Assembly: GCF_021545335.1 (NCBI RefSeq)
Contig: NZ_CP089312.1
Location: forward strand, 248,001 to 312,000
DNA: 64,000 bases
Direction of reading: 5' to 3'
Source: Streptomyces sp. GQFP
GTDB taxonomy: Bacteria > Actinomycetota > Actinomycetes > Streptomycetales > Streptomycetaceae
Part shown: positions 1-9,627 of the stretch, in pieces
Layout: the number at the start of each line of letters is the position of its first letter
How positions within the stretch are numbered: position 1 is the stretch's first letter
Position numbers and translations under genes: made by a program
Notes under the pieces: model-generated
The model's input: only the letters and a program-made list of their open reading frames with translations
Told to the model about the DNA's origin: nothing
Databases searched by the model: none

Positions 1-2
1 TG

Positions 3-563
3 TGGCAGGAACTGACCCGTACCTCCGTCTATCCGGCGGGCAAGTACCACTACATCGAGCGCCGCATCCGGCGCCTCAACGAACTCGGCTTCGACGTGGC
101 CGAGATGCAGATCCAGCACTCCTCGAACGGCGACACCGTGACCTTCGTACCGAAGGTCGTCGACGCGGGCCACCACCAGCGGCAACTGCTGCGGCTGACC
201 GGGCTCGACACCGAGGAGAACCAGGCGCGGCGGCTCCTCAGCGACCTGGAGAGCTGGATGGCCACCCAGGACGACTACGAGCCGGGCGACCCCCTCGGCG
301 CCAGCCCCGAGGTGCTCGCGCACCGCTGGGTGCGGGAGGTGTTCCGGCCGACCGTGCGCGAGGTGCCGCGCGAACTGCGCGGCAACGTGGACCCGGCCGA
401 GATCTACCACCAGCTCCTGGAACACCGCTGGTACCTGTCCGAGCGGGCGCAGCACGACATCGGCCTGGACGAGGCGGTCAAGGACTACATCGCGAACATC
501 CTGCCCAAGGCCCGCCAGTCGCTGCCCCTTCCGACGGACGAGGAGGCGGCGCCGCCCGACTGA
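3..563 (+). CDS. DUF4032 domain protein, C-terminal part (cut by window edge)
   Basis: The frame is open from the first bases and has no start inside the window, so this is the C-terminal ~186 residues of a longer protein. The visible part (LWQE-type beginning, then ENQARRLLSDLESW and LEHRWYLSERA) matches the actinobacterial DUF4032 family, whose members are usually over 400 residues with a kinase-like N-terminal region. No catalytic residue can be judged from this fragment and the function of the family is unknown. It converges on the UspA gene: the two stop codons are one base apart. Confidence 0.8.
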   Translation, partial: WQELTRTSVYPAGKYHYIERRIRRLNELGFDVAEMQIQHSSNGDTVTFVPKVVDAGHHQRQLLRLTGLDTEENQARRLLSDLESWMATQDDYEPGDPLGASPEVLAHRWVREVFRPTVREVPRELRGNVDPAEIYHQLLEHRWYLSERAQHDIGLDEAVKDYIANILPKARQSLPLPTDEEAAPPD

Positions 564-564
564 G

Positions 565-1437
565 TCACTCGTGCGGGACGACGGCCACCGGGCAGTGCGC
601 GTGGTGCAGGACACCGTGGGCGACCGAGCCGATCCGCGCGCCCACGGCCGAGCGGTGGGCGCGCCGCCCGACGACCAGCAGCTGCGCCCGCGAGGCCACC
701 GACAGCAGCACCTCGCCCGCGCTGCCCATCTCCACGTGCTGGGTGACCGGCACGTCGGGGAAGCCTTCGATCCAGGGTTCCAGCGCGGCGGCGAGCGCGT
801 TCTTCTCGTACGGTTCCATGCCGCCGGCCTCGTCGAGGAGCTTCAGCGAGCCCGGGCTGTACGCGAACACCGGCGGCAGGCTCCACGCCCGTACGGCACG
901 GACGGAGGCGCCGCGAGCCGCCGCGGCCTCGAACGCGAACCGCAGGGCCGGTGCGCTCTCCTCCGGGTCGCCGTGCTGCCCCACGACGACCTCGCGCCCG
1001 CCGGCCTCGTCGGAGGCGCGGTCCTCCGCCCGTACGAGGACGACGGGCCGCGTGGACTCGGCGATCACGTGCTGCCCGACGGACCCGAGCAGGAACCCGA
1101 CGACGGCCCCGTGTCCGCGGGAGCCGAGCACCAGCAGCTCGGATTCCGACGCCGCCTCGGCGAGGGTGTGCGTCGTGCTGCCCTCGATCACGTCGACGGT
1201 CACGTCCAGCTCGGGATGCCGTTCGGCGACGGTCCGCGCGGCCTCGTCCACCCCTTCCCGCACCCACGCGTCGTGGGTCTCCCGGGAGGCGGCCCCGAAC
1301 GCCTGGTCCGGCACCAGCTGCCAGGCGTGCAGCACGCGCAGCGCGAGGTTCCGGCGTACGGCCTCGCGGGCCGCCCAGTCCAGTGCCGCGTGACTTTCGG
1401 GCGTTCCGTCCACCCCTGCCGTGATCGGGCGCGTCAT
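565..1437 (-). CDS. Universal stress protein with two UspA domains
   Basis: A 290-residue protein with two tandem UspA domains, each about 140 residues, a common actinobacterial arrangement. Domain 1 starts ITAGVDGTPESHAALDWA and carries the ATP-binding glycine pattern GSRGHGAVVGFLLGS. In domain 2 the equivalent is GRRAHRSAVGARIGS, where the second glycine is lost, so ATP binding there may be weak. A long upstream extension of the frame is possible, but the ATG at 1437 has a GGAGGG ribosome site about 7 bases upstream and begins exactly at the domain, so I use it. It is transcribed away from the redox operon that starts at 1661. A cytoplasmic stress role is inferred from family only. Confidence 0.9.
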   Translation of the reverse strand: MTRPITAGVDGTPESHAALDWAAREAVRRNLALRVLHAWQLVPDQAFGAASRETHDAWVREGVDEAARTVAERHPELDVTVDVIEGSTTHTLAEAASESELLVLGSRGHGAVVGFLLGSVGQHVIAESTRPVVLVRAEDRASDEAGGREVVVGQHGDPEESAPALRFAFEAAAARGASVRAVRAWSLPPVFAYSPGSLKLLDEAGGMEPYEKNALAAALEPWIEGFPDVPVTQHVEMGSAGEVLLSVASRAQLLVVGRRAHRSAVGARIGSVAHGVLHHAHCPVAVVPHE

Positions 1438-1660
1438 ACGGTTCCCTCCGTGTCGTGATCGGGCGTACCGGGCCCAGTCTCCCCTACCGTGTGCCCCCGA
1501 CTTCGGAGTGGGAACAGGTGATCGTGGACGCGGCGGACCCGGTCGCGCCGGGGAGCCGAACCGGAGCGAAGCGGGGTCGTCGAACATACGATGGGGCGGA
1601 GGCGGCGCGCCGCACCGGTGACGCCGCCCGGTGAATCCGACCGCTCGGGGTGGGAGACGT

Positions 1661-3337
1661 ATGGCACAGGCCGCGGACGCAGCGCGGACCGTCATTATGA
1701 CCGTGGACGACGACCCCGGAGTGTCCCGGGCCGTCGCCCGTGACCTGCGGCGGCGTTACGGCGAGTCGTACCGGATCGTGCGCGCGGAGTCCGGCGAGTC
1801 CGCGCTGGACGCGCTGCGGGAGTTGAAGCTGCGCGGGGATCTGGTGGCGGTGATCCTGGCCGACTACCGGATGCCGCAGATGAACGGCATCGAGTTCCTC
1901 GAACAGGCCCTGGACGTCTATCCGGGCGCGCGGCGCGTGCTGCTGACCGCGTACGCGGACACCAACGCGGCGATCGACGCGATCAACGTCGTCGACCTCG
2001 ACCACTACCTCCTCAAGCCCTGGGATCCGCCGGAGGAGAAGCTCTACCCAGTGCTCGACGATCTGCTTGAGGCGTGGCGGTGCAGTGACTTCCGGCCGGT
2101 GCCGAGCACCAAGGTGGTCGGGCATCGCTGGTCGGCGCGCTCGTCGGACGTACGGGAGTTCCTGGCCCGCAACCAGGTGCCGTACCGCTGGTACTCCACC
2201 GAGGAGCCCGAGGGGCAGCGGCTGCTGGCGGCCTGCGGTGAGGACGGGCAGCGGCTGCCGGTCGTGATCACGCCGGACGGTACGCCGCTCGTCGAGCCCG
2301 AGGTGCCGGAGCTGGCCGCGCAGGTGGGGCTGGCTACGACGCCCACGGCCGACTTCTACGACCTGGTCGTCATCGGCGGTGGGCCTGCAGGGCTTGGCGC
2401 GGCCGTGTACGGGGCCTCGGAGGGGCTGCGGACGGTGCTGGTGGAGCGGTCGGCGACCGGAGGGCAGGCCGGGCAGAGTTCGCGGATCGAGAACTACCTG
2501 GGGTTCCCGGACGGGGTGTCCGGCGCCCAGCTCACCGACCGGGCGCGGCGGCAGGCCACGAAGTTCGGCGCCGAGATCCTCTCCGCGCGGGAGGTGACCG
2601 GACTCGAGGTCAGCGGTGCGGCACGGCTCGTGCGGTTCGCGGACGGGTCGGCGATCGCCGCGCACAGCGTGATCCTCGCGACCGGGGTGTCGTACCGGCA
2701 GCTGGAGGCGCCTGGGGCCACCGATCTGTCGGGCTGCGGGGTGTTCTACGGGTCGGCGCTGACCGAGGCCGCCGCCTGCCAGGGCCATGACGTGTACATC
2801 GTCGGCGGCGCCAACTCGGCCGGACAGGCGGCGATGTACCTGTCCAGGGGCGCCAAGTCGGTCACGCTGCTGGTGCGCGGGGCGGACCTCACCGCATCGA
2901 TGTCGCACTACCTGATCCAGCAGATCGCCGAGGCGCCGAACATCTCGGTGCGGGCCGCCACGGTCGTCGAGGCCGCGCACGGCGGCGACCACCTGGAGCA
3001 GCTGACGTTGCGCGACACGGCGAGCGGACAGACCGAACTGGTCGACGCTCAGTGGCTGTTCGTGTTCATCGGCGCGGCCCCGCTGACCGACTGGCTGGAC
3101 GGCACGGTGCTGCGCGACGAGCGCGGCTTCATCCGGGCCGGGCCCGACCTGACCGCCGACGGGCGGCCCCCGGCGGACTGGGAGCTGGACCGGCCGCCGT
3201 ACCACCTGGAGACCAACATCCCCGGGGTGTTCGTCGCGGGGGACGCCCGCGCGGAGTCCGCAAAGCGGGTCGCGTCCGCCGTCGGAGAGGGAGCCATGGC
3301 CGTGATGCTCGTACACCGGTATCTGGAGCAGTCGTGA
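1661..3337 (+). CDS. Response-regulator receiver fused to a thioredoxin-reductase-like FAD oxidoreductase
   Basis: 558 residues in three parts. Residues 11-140 are a complete receiver domain: acidic pocket D16-D18, phosphoacceptor D68 in ILADYRMP, T96, K119. Residues ~148-215 look like a glutaredoxin/thioredoxin fold (VPYRWYS, LPVVITPDGTPLVEP) but have RWSARS where a CxxC would sit. Residues ~232-558 are a TrxB-like flavoprotein: FAD motif GGGPAG at 239-244, pyridine-nucleotide motif GGANSAG at 382-388, FAD-closing GVFVAGDAR. The reductase dithiol is missing: only C359 remains in SGCGVFYG. Start ATG 1661 has GGGAG upstream. Its stop overlaps the GTG of the histidine-kinase gene, so the two are probably coupled and may be partners. 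NCBI-style naming is fused response regulator/thioredoxin reductase; the electron acceptor is unknown. Confidence 0.9.
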   Translation: MAQAADAARTVIMTVDDDPGVSRAVARDLRRRYGESYRIVRAESGESALDALRELKLRGDLVAVILADYRMPQMNGIEFLEQALDVYPGARRVLLTAYADTNAAIDAINVVDLDHYLLKPWDPPEEKLYPVLDDLLEAWRCSDFRPVPSTKVVGHRWSARSSDVREFLARNQVPYRWYSTEEPEGQRLLAACGEDGQRLPVVITPDGTPLVEPEVPELAAQVGLATTPTADFYDLVVIGGGPAGLGAAVYGASEGLRTVLVERSATGGQAGQSSRIENYLGFPDGVSGAQLTDRARRQATKFGAEILSAREVTGLEVSGAARLVRFADGSAIAAHSVILATGVSYRQLEAPGATDLSGCGVFYGSALTEAAACQGHDVYIVGGANSAGQAAMYLSRGAKSVTLLVRGADLTASMSHYLIQQIAEAPNISVRAATVVEAAHGGDHLEQLTLRDTASGQTELVDAQWLFVFIGAAPLTDWLDGTVLRDERGFIRAGPDLTADGRPPADWELDRPPYHLETNIPGVFVAGDARAESAKRVASAVGEGAMAVMLVHRYLEQS

Positions 3338-4818
3338 GCGGCCGGCTGATGCCGTGCAGCCCGGCGGAGATCGGCGCGCTGTTCCTGTTCGAGAAGCTCA
3401 CCGCCGAGCAGCTCGGCAGGCTGTGCGGCGAGGGGCGGGTCGAACTGTTCGACCCCGGGCCGGTGTTCGCCGAGGGCGACCCGGCCACCTGCTTCTACGT
3501 GATGATCGAGGGCACGGTCGTGATGTCGCGCCGGGTGGGCGGCGACGACGTCGAGGTGAGCCGTACGTCCCAGACCGGGGTGTACGCGGGGGCCGTGCAG
3601 GCGTATCTCGGGGACCGGAAGCCACAGGTGTACCGGAACTCGCTGCGGGTCCAGGAACCGACCCGGTTCTTCGTGCTGCCCGCCGACTCGTTCGCGGACA
3701 TCATGCACGAGTGGTTCCCGATGGCGGTCCATCTCCTGGAGGGGCTGTTCCTCGGTTCGCAGACCACTCAGCGGGCCATCGGGCAGCGTGAACGGCTGCT
3801 GGCGCTGGGCTCGTTGTCCGCCGGCCTGACGCATGAACTCAACAACCCGGCCGCGGCGGCCGTACGGGCCACCTCGTCGCTGCGGGACCGGGTCGCGCAC
3901 ATGCGGCACAAGCTCGGGATCATCGCCTCGGGCCCCTACCAGGGTGACTCCCTGAAGAGCCTGGTCGCCATCCAGGAGCGGACGGCCGAGCGGGTCGCCA
4001 AGGCGCAGCCACTGAGCCCGCTCGAAGCGTCCGACCGGGAGGACGAACTCGCCGACTGGCTCGACGACCACGGTGTCCAGGGCGGCTGGCAGATCGCGCC
4101 GACCTTCGTGCAGGGCGGCCTCGACGTCGACTGGCTGGAGCAGGTCGCGGCGGCCGTGGACGAGGAGATGCTCCCGAACGCCATCGGGTGGCTCAACTAC
4201 ACGGTCGAGACCGAGCTGTTGATGACGGAGATCGAGGACTCCACCACCCGTATCTCGCACCTCGTCGACGCCGCCAAGCAGTACTCGCAGCTCGACCGCG
4301 CCCCCTACCAGGTGGCCGACGTGCACGAACTCCTCGACAGCACCCTGCTGATGCTGTCCGGCAAGATCGGCGCACAGGTCAAGGTCGTGAAGGAGTACGA
4401 CCGTTCGGTGCCGCGGATTCCGGCCTACCCCGCCGAGCTGAACCAGGTGTGGACCAACCTCATCGACAACGCGGTCTGCGCGATCAAGGGCGAGGGCGGC
4501 GGGGAAGGGACGTTGACCGTACGCACGGCGCTGGTGCACGACCGGCTGCTGGTGGAGTTCCGCGACACGGGTCCGGGGGTGCCGGCGGAGATCCGCGGCC
4601 GGATCTTCGACCCGTTCTTCACCACCAAACCGGTGGGCGAGGGCACGGGGCTGGGGCTCGACATCTCCTGGCGGATCGTCGTCAACAAGCACCACGGCGA
4701 CCTGAAGGTCGAGTCCGTCCCCGGCGACACGCGCTTCCAGGTGCTGCTGCCTCTGACAGCCGTCGACCCCGATACCGACACAGCCGGGGACTCCGCCCCG
4801 GCCGAGGAGCCGTCATGA
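3334..4818 (+). CDS. Cyclic-nucleotide-binding domain histidine kinase
   Basis: 494 residues, no membrane segment. Residues ~10-130 form a Crp/Fnr-type cyclic-nucleotide-binding fold (FDPGPVFAEGDPATCFYVMIEG). An H-box follows at 164-172 (GLTHELNNP, candidate phosphorylated H167), then a long helical middle region. A GHKL ATPase occupies ~365-475: N-box N375/N379, DTGPGVP 411-417, FDPFFTTK, GTGLGL 437-442. The GTG start at 3334 lies inside the upstream stop (GTGA overlap), and its own stop overlaps the next ATG (ATGA), so the three genes are translationally coupled. It is the natural phosphodonor for the receiver domain of the upstream flavoprotein. The ligand of the sensor domain (cAMP, heme, other) cannot be read from the sequence. 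Confidence 0.9.
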   Translation: MSGRLMPCSPAEIGALFLFEKLTAEQLGRLCGEGRVELFDPGPVFAEGDPATCFYVMIEGTVVMSRRVGGDDVEVSRTSQTGVYAGAVQAYLGDRKPQVYRNSLRVQEPTRFFVLPADSFADIMHEWFPMAVHLLEGLFLGSQTTQRAIGQRERLLALGSLSAGLTHELNNPAAAAVRATSSLRDRVAHMRHKLGIIASGPYQGDSLKSLVAIQERTAERVAKAQPLSPLEASDREDELADWLDDHGVQGGWQIAPTFVQGGLDVDWLEQVAAAVDEEMLPNAIGWLNYTVETELLMTEIEDSTTRISHLVDAAKQYSQLDRAPYQVADVHELLDSTLLMLSGKIGAQVKVVKEYDRSVPRIPAYPAELNQVWTNLIDNAVCAIKGEGGGEGTLTVRTALVHDRLLVEFRDTGPGVPAEIRGRIFDPFFTTKPVGEGTGLGLDISWRIVVNKHHGDLKVESVPGDTRFQVLLPLTAVDPDTDTAGDSAPAEEPS

Positions 4819-5165
4819 CCAAGGACACCGGAATCGACCCCAGCGTCCCGCCCAGCGGTGCCGGATGCGTCGAGTGCGACGCCGTCGGCGGCTGGTGGTT
4901 CCATCTGCGGCGCTGCGCCCAGTGCGGTCACATCGGCTGCTGCGACGACTCCCCGGCCAAGCACGCCACCGGCCACTTCCGGGAGACCGGCCATCCGGTG
5001 ATCGCCAGTTACGAGCCGGGCGAAAACTGGTTCTGGAACTTCGAGACGAGCGAACTGTCCGGATCCGGCCCGGCCCTGGCTCCCCCGGCCAGCCACCCGG
5101 CCGACCAGCCTGCTCCGGGGCCGGCGGGGCGGGTACCGGCGAACTGGGCGGAGACCTTGCGCTGA
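4815..5165 (+). CDS. UBP-type zinc finger protein
   Basis: 116 residues. Residues ~16-68 form a ZnF-UBP domain with the expected Cys/His pattern ([38 protein letters not shown]), the fold that in eukaryotes binds the ubiquitin C-terminus. A conserved FWNFET segment follows, then a Pro/Ala-rich tail. The ATG at 4815 overlaps the kinase stop (ATGA). Bacterial members are common beside redox and signalling genes in actinobacteria; what they bind is not known to me. Third gene of the coupled redox-signalling operon. Confidence 0.88.
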   Translation: MTKDTGIDPSVPPSGAGCVECDAVGGWWFHLRRCAQCGHIGCCDDSPAKHATGHFRETGHPVIASYEPGENWFWNFETSELSGSGPALAPPASHPADQPAPGPAGRVPANWAETLR

Positions 5166-5211
5166 GCCTTGGTGGGCCTGGGTTGTCAGTGGTGTCTGTC
5201 AGGATTCGTTC

Positions 5212-8211
5212 GTGTCTCAAAACCTCTTCAACACCCCTCTCATCGGCCGGGACGACGAGCTGAGCCGTCTCGCCGGTGTGCTGGACCGTGCCCGCGTCCG
5301 TGAGGCTCGTGCCGTGCTCATCGCCGGAGACGCCGGGGTCGGCAAGACTCGGGTGCTCGCGGAGGTTGCCGGGCAGGCCTCGGAGCGGGGGATGACCGTA
5401 CTCACGGGGCACTGTGTCGATCTCGGTGACGTCGGTCTGCCCTACCTGCCGTTCACCGAGGTTCTCGGGGTGCTGGCCGCCGACGAGCGGTTCGCGGGGG
5501 CGCTTGCCGCGCATCCCGTGGTCGGACGGCTGCTCGGGAGCGGGGCCGAGGAGGGGGTGCGGGACGCCGGTGGGCGGCTGCGGCTGTTCGAGGGCATGGC
5601 GGGGCTGCTGGCCGATGTCACCGAGGTCGCTCCGCTGCTGCTCGTCCTGGAGGACCTGCACTGGGCCGACCAGTCGTCCCGGGATCTGCTGCGGTTCCTG
5701 CTCAGCCGGGGCGTGCTCCAGGGGCCCACGAGCGGCGCGCCGGGCCATCGGCTCGCGGTGTTCGCGTCGTACCGCGCGGACGATCTCCATCGCCGGCATC
5801 CGCTGCGCCCGCTCCTCGCGGAACTGGTGCGGCTGCCCGCCGTGGAGCGGCTGGAGCTGCGGCCGATGGGCGACGCCGAGGTGGCCCGGCTGGTGCGTGC
5901 CCTGGGCGAGGGGCCGCTGCCCGACACGACCGTGCGGCGGATCGTCGAGCGTGCCGAGGGCAACGCCTTCTACGCGGAGGAGCTGCTCGCGGCCACCGAC
6001 GCGGAGTCGGGGGGCGTACCCAGCGGGCTCGCCGACGTTCTTCTCATCCGCTTCGAGCAGCTGTCCGACACCGCCCAGCAGGTGCTGCGGACGGCCGCCG
6101 TCGCCGGGCGGCGGGTCGAGCACGATCTGCTGAGCGACGCCGTCCAACTGCCGGAGGACGAGCTGGAGTCGGCGCTGCGCGAGGCGGTGGAACGGCAGCT
6201 TCTCGTCTCCGGCGAGGGCGACACGTACTCCTTCCGGCACGCGCTGGCCCGCGAGGCCGTCTACGCGGATCTGCTGCCCGGCGAGCGGTCGCGGCTGCAC
6301 GGGGCGTTCGCGCGGCTGCTGTCCGGGCGGGGCCGGCCTGCCGAGAGTGCGGCGGAGCGCGCCCATCACTACCGGGAGAGCCACGACCTGGCCGAGGCGC
6401 TCACGGCATCGCTGGAGGCCGCCGAGCACGCCGACTGCGTGGGCGCGCCCGCGGAGGAGCTACGGCATCTGGAGGCCGCCCTCGACATGTGGCCGGCGGT
6501 GGAGGCAAGCGCGCGTCCCAAGGGTGAGGGCCTGGACACGGTGACGCTGATGCTGCGGGCCTCCGCCGCCGCGGCGCACGCCGGGGAGTCGCACCGCGCG
6601 GTGTCGCTCACCCGGGCCGCGCTCGCCGGGGTCGGCCAGGACACGGACACCGAACTCGCGGCCCGCGTCCGCTACACGCTCGCCGACAACCTCATGAACG
6701 TCGACCATCTGGCGGCGGCGTTCGCGTACAGCAGCGAGGCGCTGGCCATGATCCCGGCCGATCCTCCGTCGCGGACGTGGGTGTGGGCGGCGGCCACCCA
6801 TGTCATGGCGGCACGCCAGATGGGCGACAACGACACCGCGCTGCGGGTGGCCCGGCAGGCCCTCTCTGTCGCCGAGGAGCTGCAGATCCTGGACGCGCAG
6901 GCCGATCTCCTGATCTCCTTGGCGGCTCTCGAAACCGGGGGCCGCCGTACGCCCCAGGGTCGCGAGCGGCTCCGCCAGGCCCGTGAACTGGCCCGGCGGG
7001 CGGGCAGTTCGCCGGTGGAGATGCGCGCGCTGTTCAGTCTCGCGATCGGCTACTACGAGTCAGGGATGCTGGACGAGTGCCTGCCGTGGCTCTCCGAGGG
7101 CCTGGACCGCGCCCGTCGCGCGGGCCTCCTCTCCTCGCCCTATCCCCGGGAGATGCGCTACCTGCAGTCCTTGGTGCTGTACACGCTGGGCCGCTGGGAC
7201 GAGTGCGTCCGCGCGGCGACGGCCGACACCGAGGTGCTCCCCGCGGCCACCGGGTATGTGTCGGGGCCTTCGCTGTACGTGGCACTGGCACGCGGTGACC
7301 TGGGGGCCGTCGACCGTGCGCGGGCCCTGCTGGACGGCCCGTTCGACTGGATGGCCACGCTGGTCGCGAGCGTCGTACTCACGGACGCCGCAGCCCAGGC
7401 AGGGGCCCCGGAGGCGGCCGTGGAGCGCGTGCACAGCACGGTGAAGGCGCTCACCGACGACGCCGGGGCGCGCCCGGAGGTGGCGGTCCGGCTCGCCGCC
7501 CTCGCCCTGGCCGCCGTCGCCGACACGGCCGTACGGCTGCGCGGGTCCGGCGACAAGGCGGGGACCCTTCGCTGGACGGACACGGCGACGGAGCTGCTGG
7601 AGCTGGCCCGGTCCGAGGCCCTGAGCGGCCGGGACGGCACCCCGCAGGGCCCGGAAGGGCTGGCGTGGCTGGCCCGTGCGGAGGCGGAGTGGACCCGGGC
7701 GACGGGCGGTCCCGAGGTCGAGGCGTGGGAGCGGGCGGTCACCGCGTTCGGTTTCGGTGAGGTGTACGAACAGGCACGCTGCAGAAGGCGGTTCGCCGAG
7801 GCCCTGCTGGCGGACGGCCGCCGCGAGGAGGCTGCCGCACAGGCCCGGACGGCACGCGAGACGGCGGTACGGCTGGGCGCCGCGCCCCTGCTCCAGGAGC
7901 TGGACGTCCTGATCGGACGCAGCGGAACCACGGCCCTCTCCCCCGCCCAGGCTCTCCGCACCGCCTCGACGCCTCTCACCGCCCGCGAGCAGGAGGTCCT
8001 GCGGCTGCTCGCCCTCGGCCGCAGCAACCGTCGGATCGGCGAGGAACTGTTCATCAGCGGCAAGACGGCCAGTGTCCACGTCTCCAACATCCTGGCCAAG
8101 CTGGGCGTCGGGAGCCGGGGTGAGGCGGTGGCGGTCGCCTATCGGGAGGGGCTGATCCCGGCGGGCGGGGAGGCAGGGACCGGGGCGGGGCCGACACCGG
8201 GTTCGCGCTGA
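5212..8211 (+). CDS. LAL-type (large ATP-binding) LuxR family transcriptional regulator
   Basis: 999 residues, typical size for the LAL/MalT-like class. An N-terminal AAA domain has Walker A GDAGVGKT at 39-46 and Walker [13 protein letters not shown] around residue 148. A long alpha-helical, TPR-like middle follows. The C-terminal ~60 residues are a LuxR/NarL helix-turn-helix ([36 protein letters not shown]). The start is GTG at 5212, 46 bases after the zinc finger gene. Proteins of this class are ATP-dependent activators, often of secondary-metabolite or sugar genes. No biosynthetic cluster lies next to this one, so its targets are unknown. Confidence 0.92.
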   Translation: MSQNLFNTPLIGRDDELSRLAGVLDRARVREARAVLIAGDAGVGKTRVLAEVAGQASERGMTVLTGHCVDLGDVGLPYLPFTEVLGVLAADERFAGALAAHPVVGRLLGSGAEEGVRDAGGRLRLFEGMAGLLADVTEVAPLLLVLEDLHWADQSSRDLLRFLLSRGVLQGPTSGAPGHRLAVFASYRADDLHRRHPLRPLLAELVRLPAVERLELRPMGDAEVARLVRALGEGPLPDTTVRRIVERAEGNAFYAEELLAATDAESGGVPSGLADVLLIRFEQLSDTAQQVLRTAAVAGRRVEHDLLSDAVQLPEDELESALREAVERQLLVSGEGDTYSFRHALAREAVYADLLPGERSRLHGAFARLLSGRGRPAESAAERAHHYRESHDLAEALTASLEAAEHADCVGAPAEELRHLEAALDMWPAVEASARPKGEGLDTVTLMLRASAAAAHAGESHRAVSLTRAALAGVGQDTDTELAARVRYTLADNLMNVDHLAAAFAYSSEALAMIPADPPSRTWVWAAATHVMAARQMGDNDTALRVARQALSVAEELQILDAQADLLISLAALETGGRRTPQGRERLRQARELARRAGSSPVEMRALFSLAIGYYESGMLDECLPWLSEGLDRARRAGLLSSPYPREMRYLQSLVLYTLGRWDECVRAATADTEVLPAATGYVSGPSLYVALARGDLGAVDRARALLDGPFDWMATLVASVVLTDAAAQAGAPEAAVERVHSTVKALTDDAGARPEVAVRLAALALAAVADTAVRLRGSGDKAGTLRWTDTATELLELARSEALSGRDGTPQGPEGLAWLARAEAEWTRATGGPEVEAWERAVTAFGFGEVYEQARCRRRFAEALLADGRREEAAAQARTARETAVRLGAAPLLQELDVLIGRSGTTALSPAQALRTASTPLTAREQEVLRLLALGRSNRRIGEELFISGKTASVHVSNILAKLGVGSRGEAVAVAYREGLIPAGGEAGTGAGPTPGSR

Positions 8212-8221
8212 CCGCGCGGTC

Positions 8222-8305
8222 CTGACCTGCTGCTACTGGCCTGCAACTTCTGACTTGCTGCCACTGGTTCGCTGCTGCTGACCCGTTACTACTGATCCGC
8301 CCGGA
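8222..8305. repeat. Three degenerate 28-bp direct repeats
   Basis: Between the convergent stops of the LuxR and ROK genes, three units begin at 8222, 8250 and 8278, exactly 28 bp apart. Each starts CTGACnTG/CTGACCC and contains a TACTGG/CACTGG/TACTGA core. The third unit runs into the last codons of the ROK gene. The spacing is not a multiple of three. No role is evident; a worn minisatellite is the simplest reading. Confidence 0.5.
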
Positions 8306-9479
8306 TGAAGGACCGGATCGCCGTCGCCGCCGCCCCGCGCGCCCACTCCTCGAAGGGCAGCGGCCGGGTCACCAGGTCGCAGCGGGCGGCGGAGCCGAAC
8401 GCCGTGGCGGTGAACGCGTCGCGGATCTGCTCGGCGAACAGGTCGTACGCGGCCAGCCCCTCGCCGGAGATGATCACCCGCTCGGGGCCGAGCAGATTGG
8501 CCACGGTGGCGATGCCCCGCCCGATCGCCTCGCCGGCCCGTGCGTACACCTCCCGTACTCCGGGGTGGCCGGCGTGGGCCATGGCGACGGCCTCGGCGCT
8601 GTCGGTGATCGACGTGCCCGTGATCTCCCGGACCCTGGCGACGATCTCCGCGTCCCCCGCGTACGCCTGCAGGCAGCCCCGCTTGCCGCAGTGGCAGACC
8701 GGGCCGGCCGAATCGATGGTGACATGCCCGATCTCGCCGGCCACCGAGTGCGCCCCCGCGACCACGCGACCGTGGACCACGAGCCCGCAGCCGATGCCCG
8801 CGCCGACGGTCACCACGGCGAAGTCGGAGAGGCCCACGCCTGCGCCGAACCACTGCTCGGCGACGGTGAGCGCACGCACGTCGTTGTCGACCGTGACCGG
8901 CAGCCCCGTGGTCACGGCGGCGAGTTCGGCGAGCGGCACGTCACGCCACTCCAGGAACGGCGAGTAGCGAACGGCCCCTTGGACGCGGTCGACCTCTCCG
9001 GCGACGGCGATGCCGCAGCCCAGCACCGGCACCCCGAAGCCGTCCGCCTCGGTGAGCAGTTCCCGTACCAGCTCGGCGACCGAGGCCAGCACCGCCTTGG
9101 GCGCACGGGCGGGCAGTGGAAGGTGCCGGGCGACGAAGATCCGGCAGCACAGGTCGGTGAGGACGCCGAAGATCTCGTCGCCGGTGATCTTGATGCCGAT
9201 GAACAGCGCCCGCCCGCCGTCGACGCGGACAAGGCTCGCGGGCCGCCCCACGACAGGACGTACCTCGTCGTCCGCGTCCTCGACCAGATAGCCGGCCTCG
9301 ATCAGCGGGCGGACCGCCTTCGTGACGGCGGCGGCGGACAGCCCCGCGCGCCGGGCGACGTCCGCGCGTGTGAGCGGGCCGTGGGACAGGACCGTGGTGA
9401 AGATCTGCGAGGCGGCGGGCGTATGGGCCGGAAACACCTCGGCACCGAAGGTCGAGGGTGTCGAGGACATCGAGGGCAT
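8289..9479 (-). CDS. ROK family transcriptional repressor (XylR/NagC type)
   Basis: 396 residues. The N-terminal winged helix (SHGPLTRADVARRAGLSAAAVTKAVRPL, residues ~32-60) is followed by a ROK sugar-kinase-like domain. The ROK zinc motif CHCGKRGCLQ and the preceding GEIGHVTI are intact, as in regulators that bind sugars or sugar phosphates. The gene is divergent from an alpha-galactosidase 149 bp away, so repression of galactoside use is the likely job. Its ATG sits only six bases after a strong -10 box, so the mRNA is probably leaderless; a second ATG (codon 4) is less likely. Confidence 0.92.
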   Translation of the reverse strand: MPSMSSTPSTFGAEVFPAHTPAASQIFTTVLSHGPLTRADVARRAGLSAAAVTKAVRPLIEAGYLVEDADDEVRPVVGRPASLVRVDGGRALFIGIKITGDEIFGVLTDLCCRIFVARHLPLPARAPKAVLASVAELVRELLTEADGFGVPVLGCGIAVAGEVDRVQGAVRYSPFLEWRDVPLAELAAVTTGLPVTVDNDVRALTVAEQWFGAGVGLSDFAVVTVGAGIGCGLVVHGRVVAGAHSVAGEIGHVTIDSAGPVCHCGKRGCLQAYAGDAEIVARVREITGTSITDSAEAVAMAHAGHPGVREVYARAGEAIGRGIATVANLLGPERVIISGEGLAAYDLFAEQIRDAFTATAFGSAARCDLVTRPLPFEEWARGAAATAIRSFIRADQ

Positions 9480-9485
9480 GGCCGG

Positions 9486-9514
9486 AACCTAGGTCGCTTA
9501 TTTTCCGCTGTCAA
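9486..9514 (-). promoter_or_regulatory. Housekeeping-type promoter of the ROK gene, leaderless
   Basis: On the minus strand: -35 TTGACA (9514-9509), 17-bp spacer, -10 TAGGTT (9491-9486), then CCGGCC and the ATG at 9479. The match to the HrdB/sigma-70 consensus is very good, and the expected start point falls at or next to the A of the ATG. Confidence 0.7.
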
Positions 9515-9525
9515 TGAAAGAAGCG
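9495..9525. promoter_or_regulatory. Candidate ROK operator (imperfect inverted repeat)
   Basis: Arms CGCTTATTT (9495-9503) and AAAGAAGCG (9517-9525) are complementary at 8 of 9 positions around a 13-bp centre. The site is AT-rich for this genome and covers the -35 and spacer of the ROK promoter. T-rich/A-rich arms of this kind are typical of NagC/XylR-type ROK operators. It suggests autorepression and possibly co-control of the divergent galactosidase. Confidence 0.5.
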
Positions 9526-9627
9526 AGGATGGCATGAAGTACCGCTGTGGCCGCCCCTAGACTTACGAAAGACCGAAACCAGCACCCCATTGACACATGA
9601 TCGATGGTCACGCGAACGTGAGGCACC

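Noticed and set aside
4813..6429. 538-codon minus-strand ORF opposite the LuxR gene start
   Set aside because: Antisense to clear Walker A/B motifs; no domain features.
9590..9595. TTGACA as -35 of the alpha-galactosidase gene
   Set aside because: No acceptable -10 at 16-18 bp; left unannotated.
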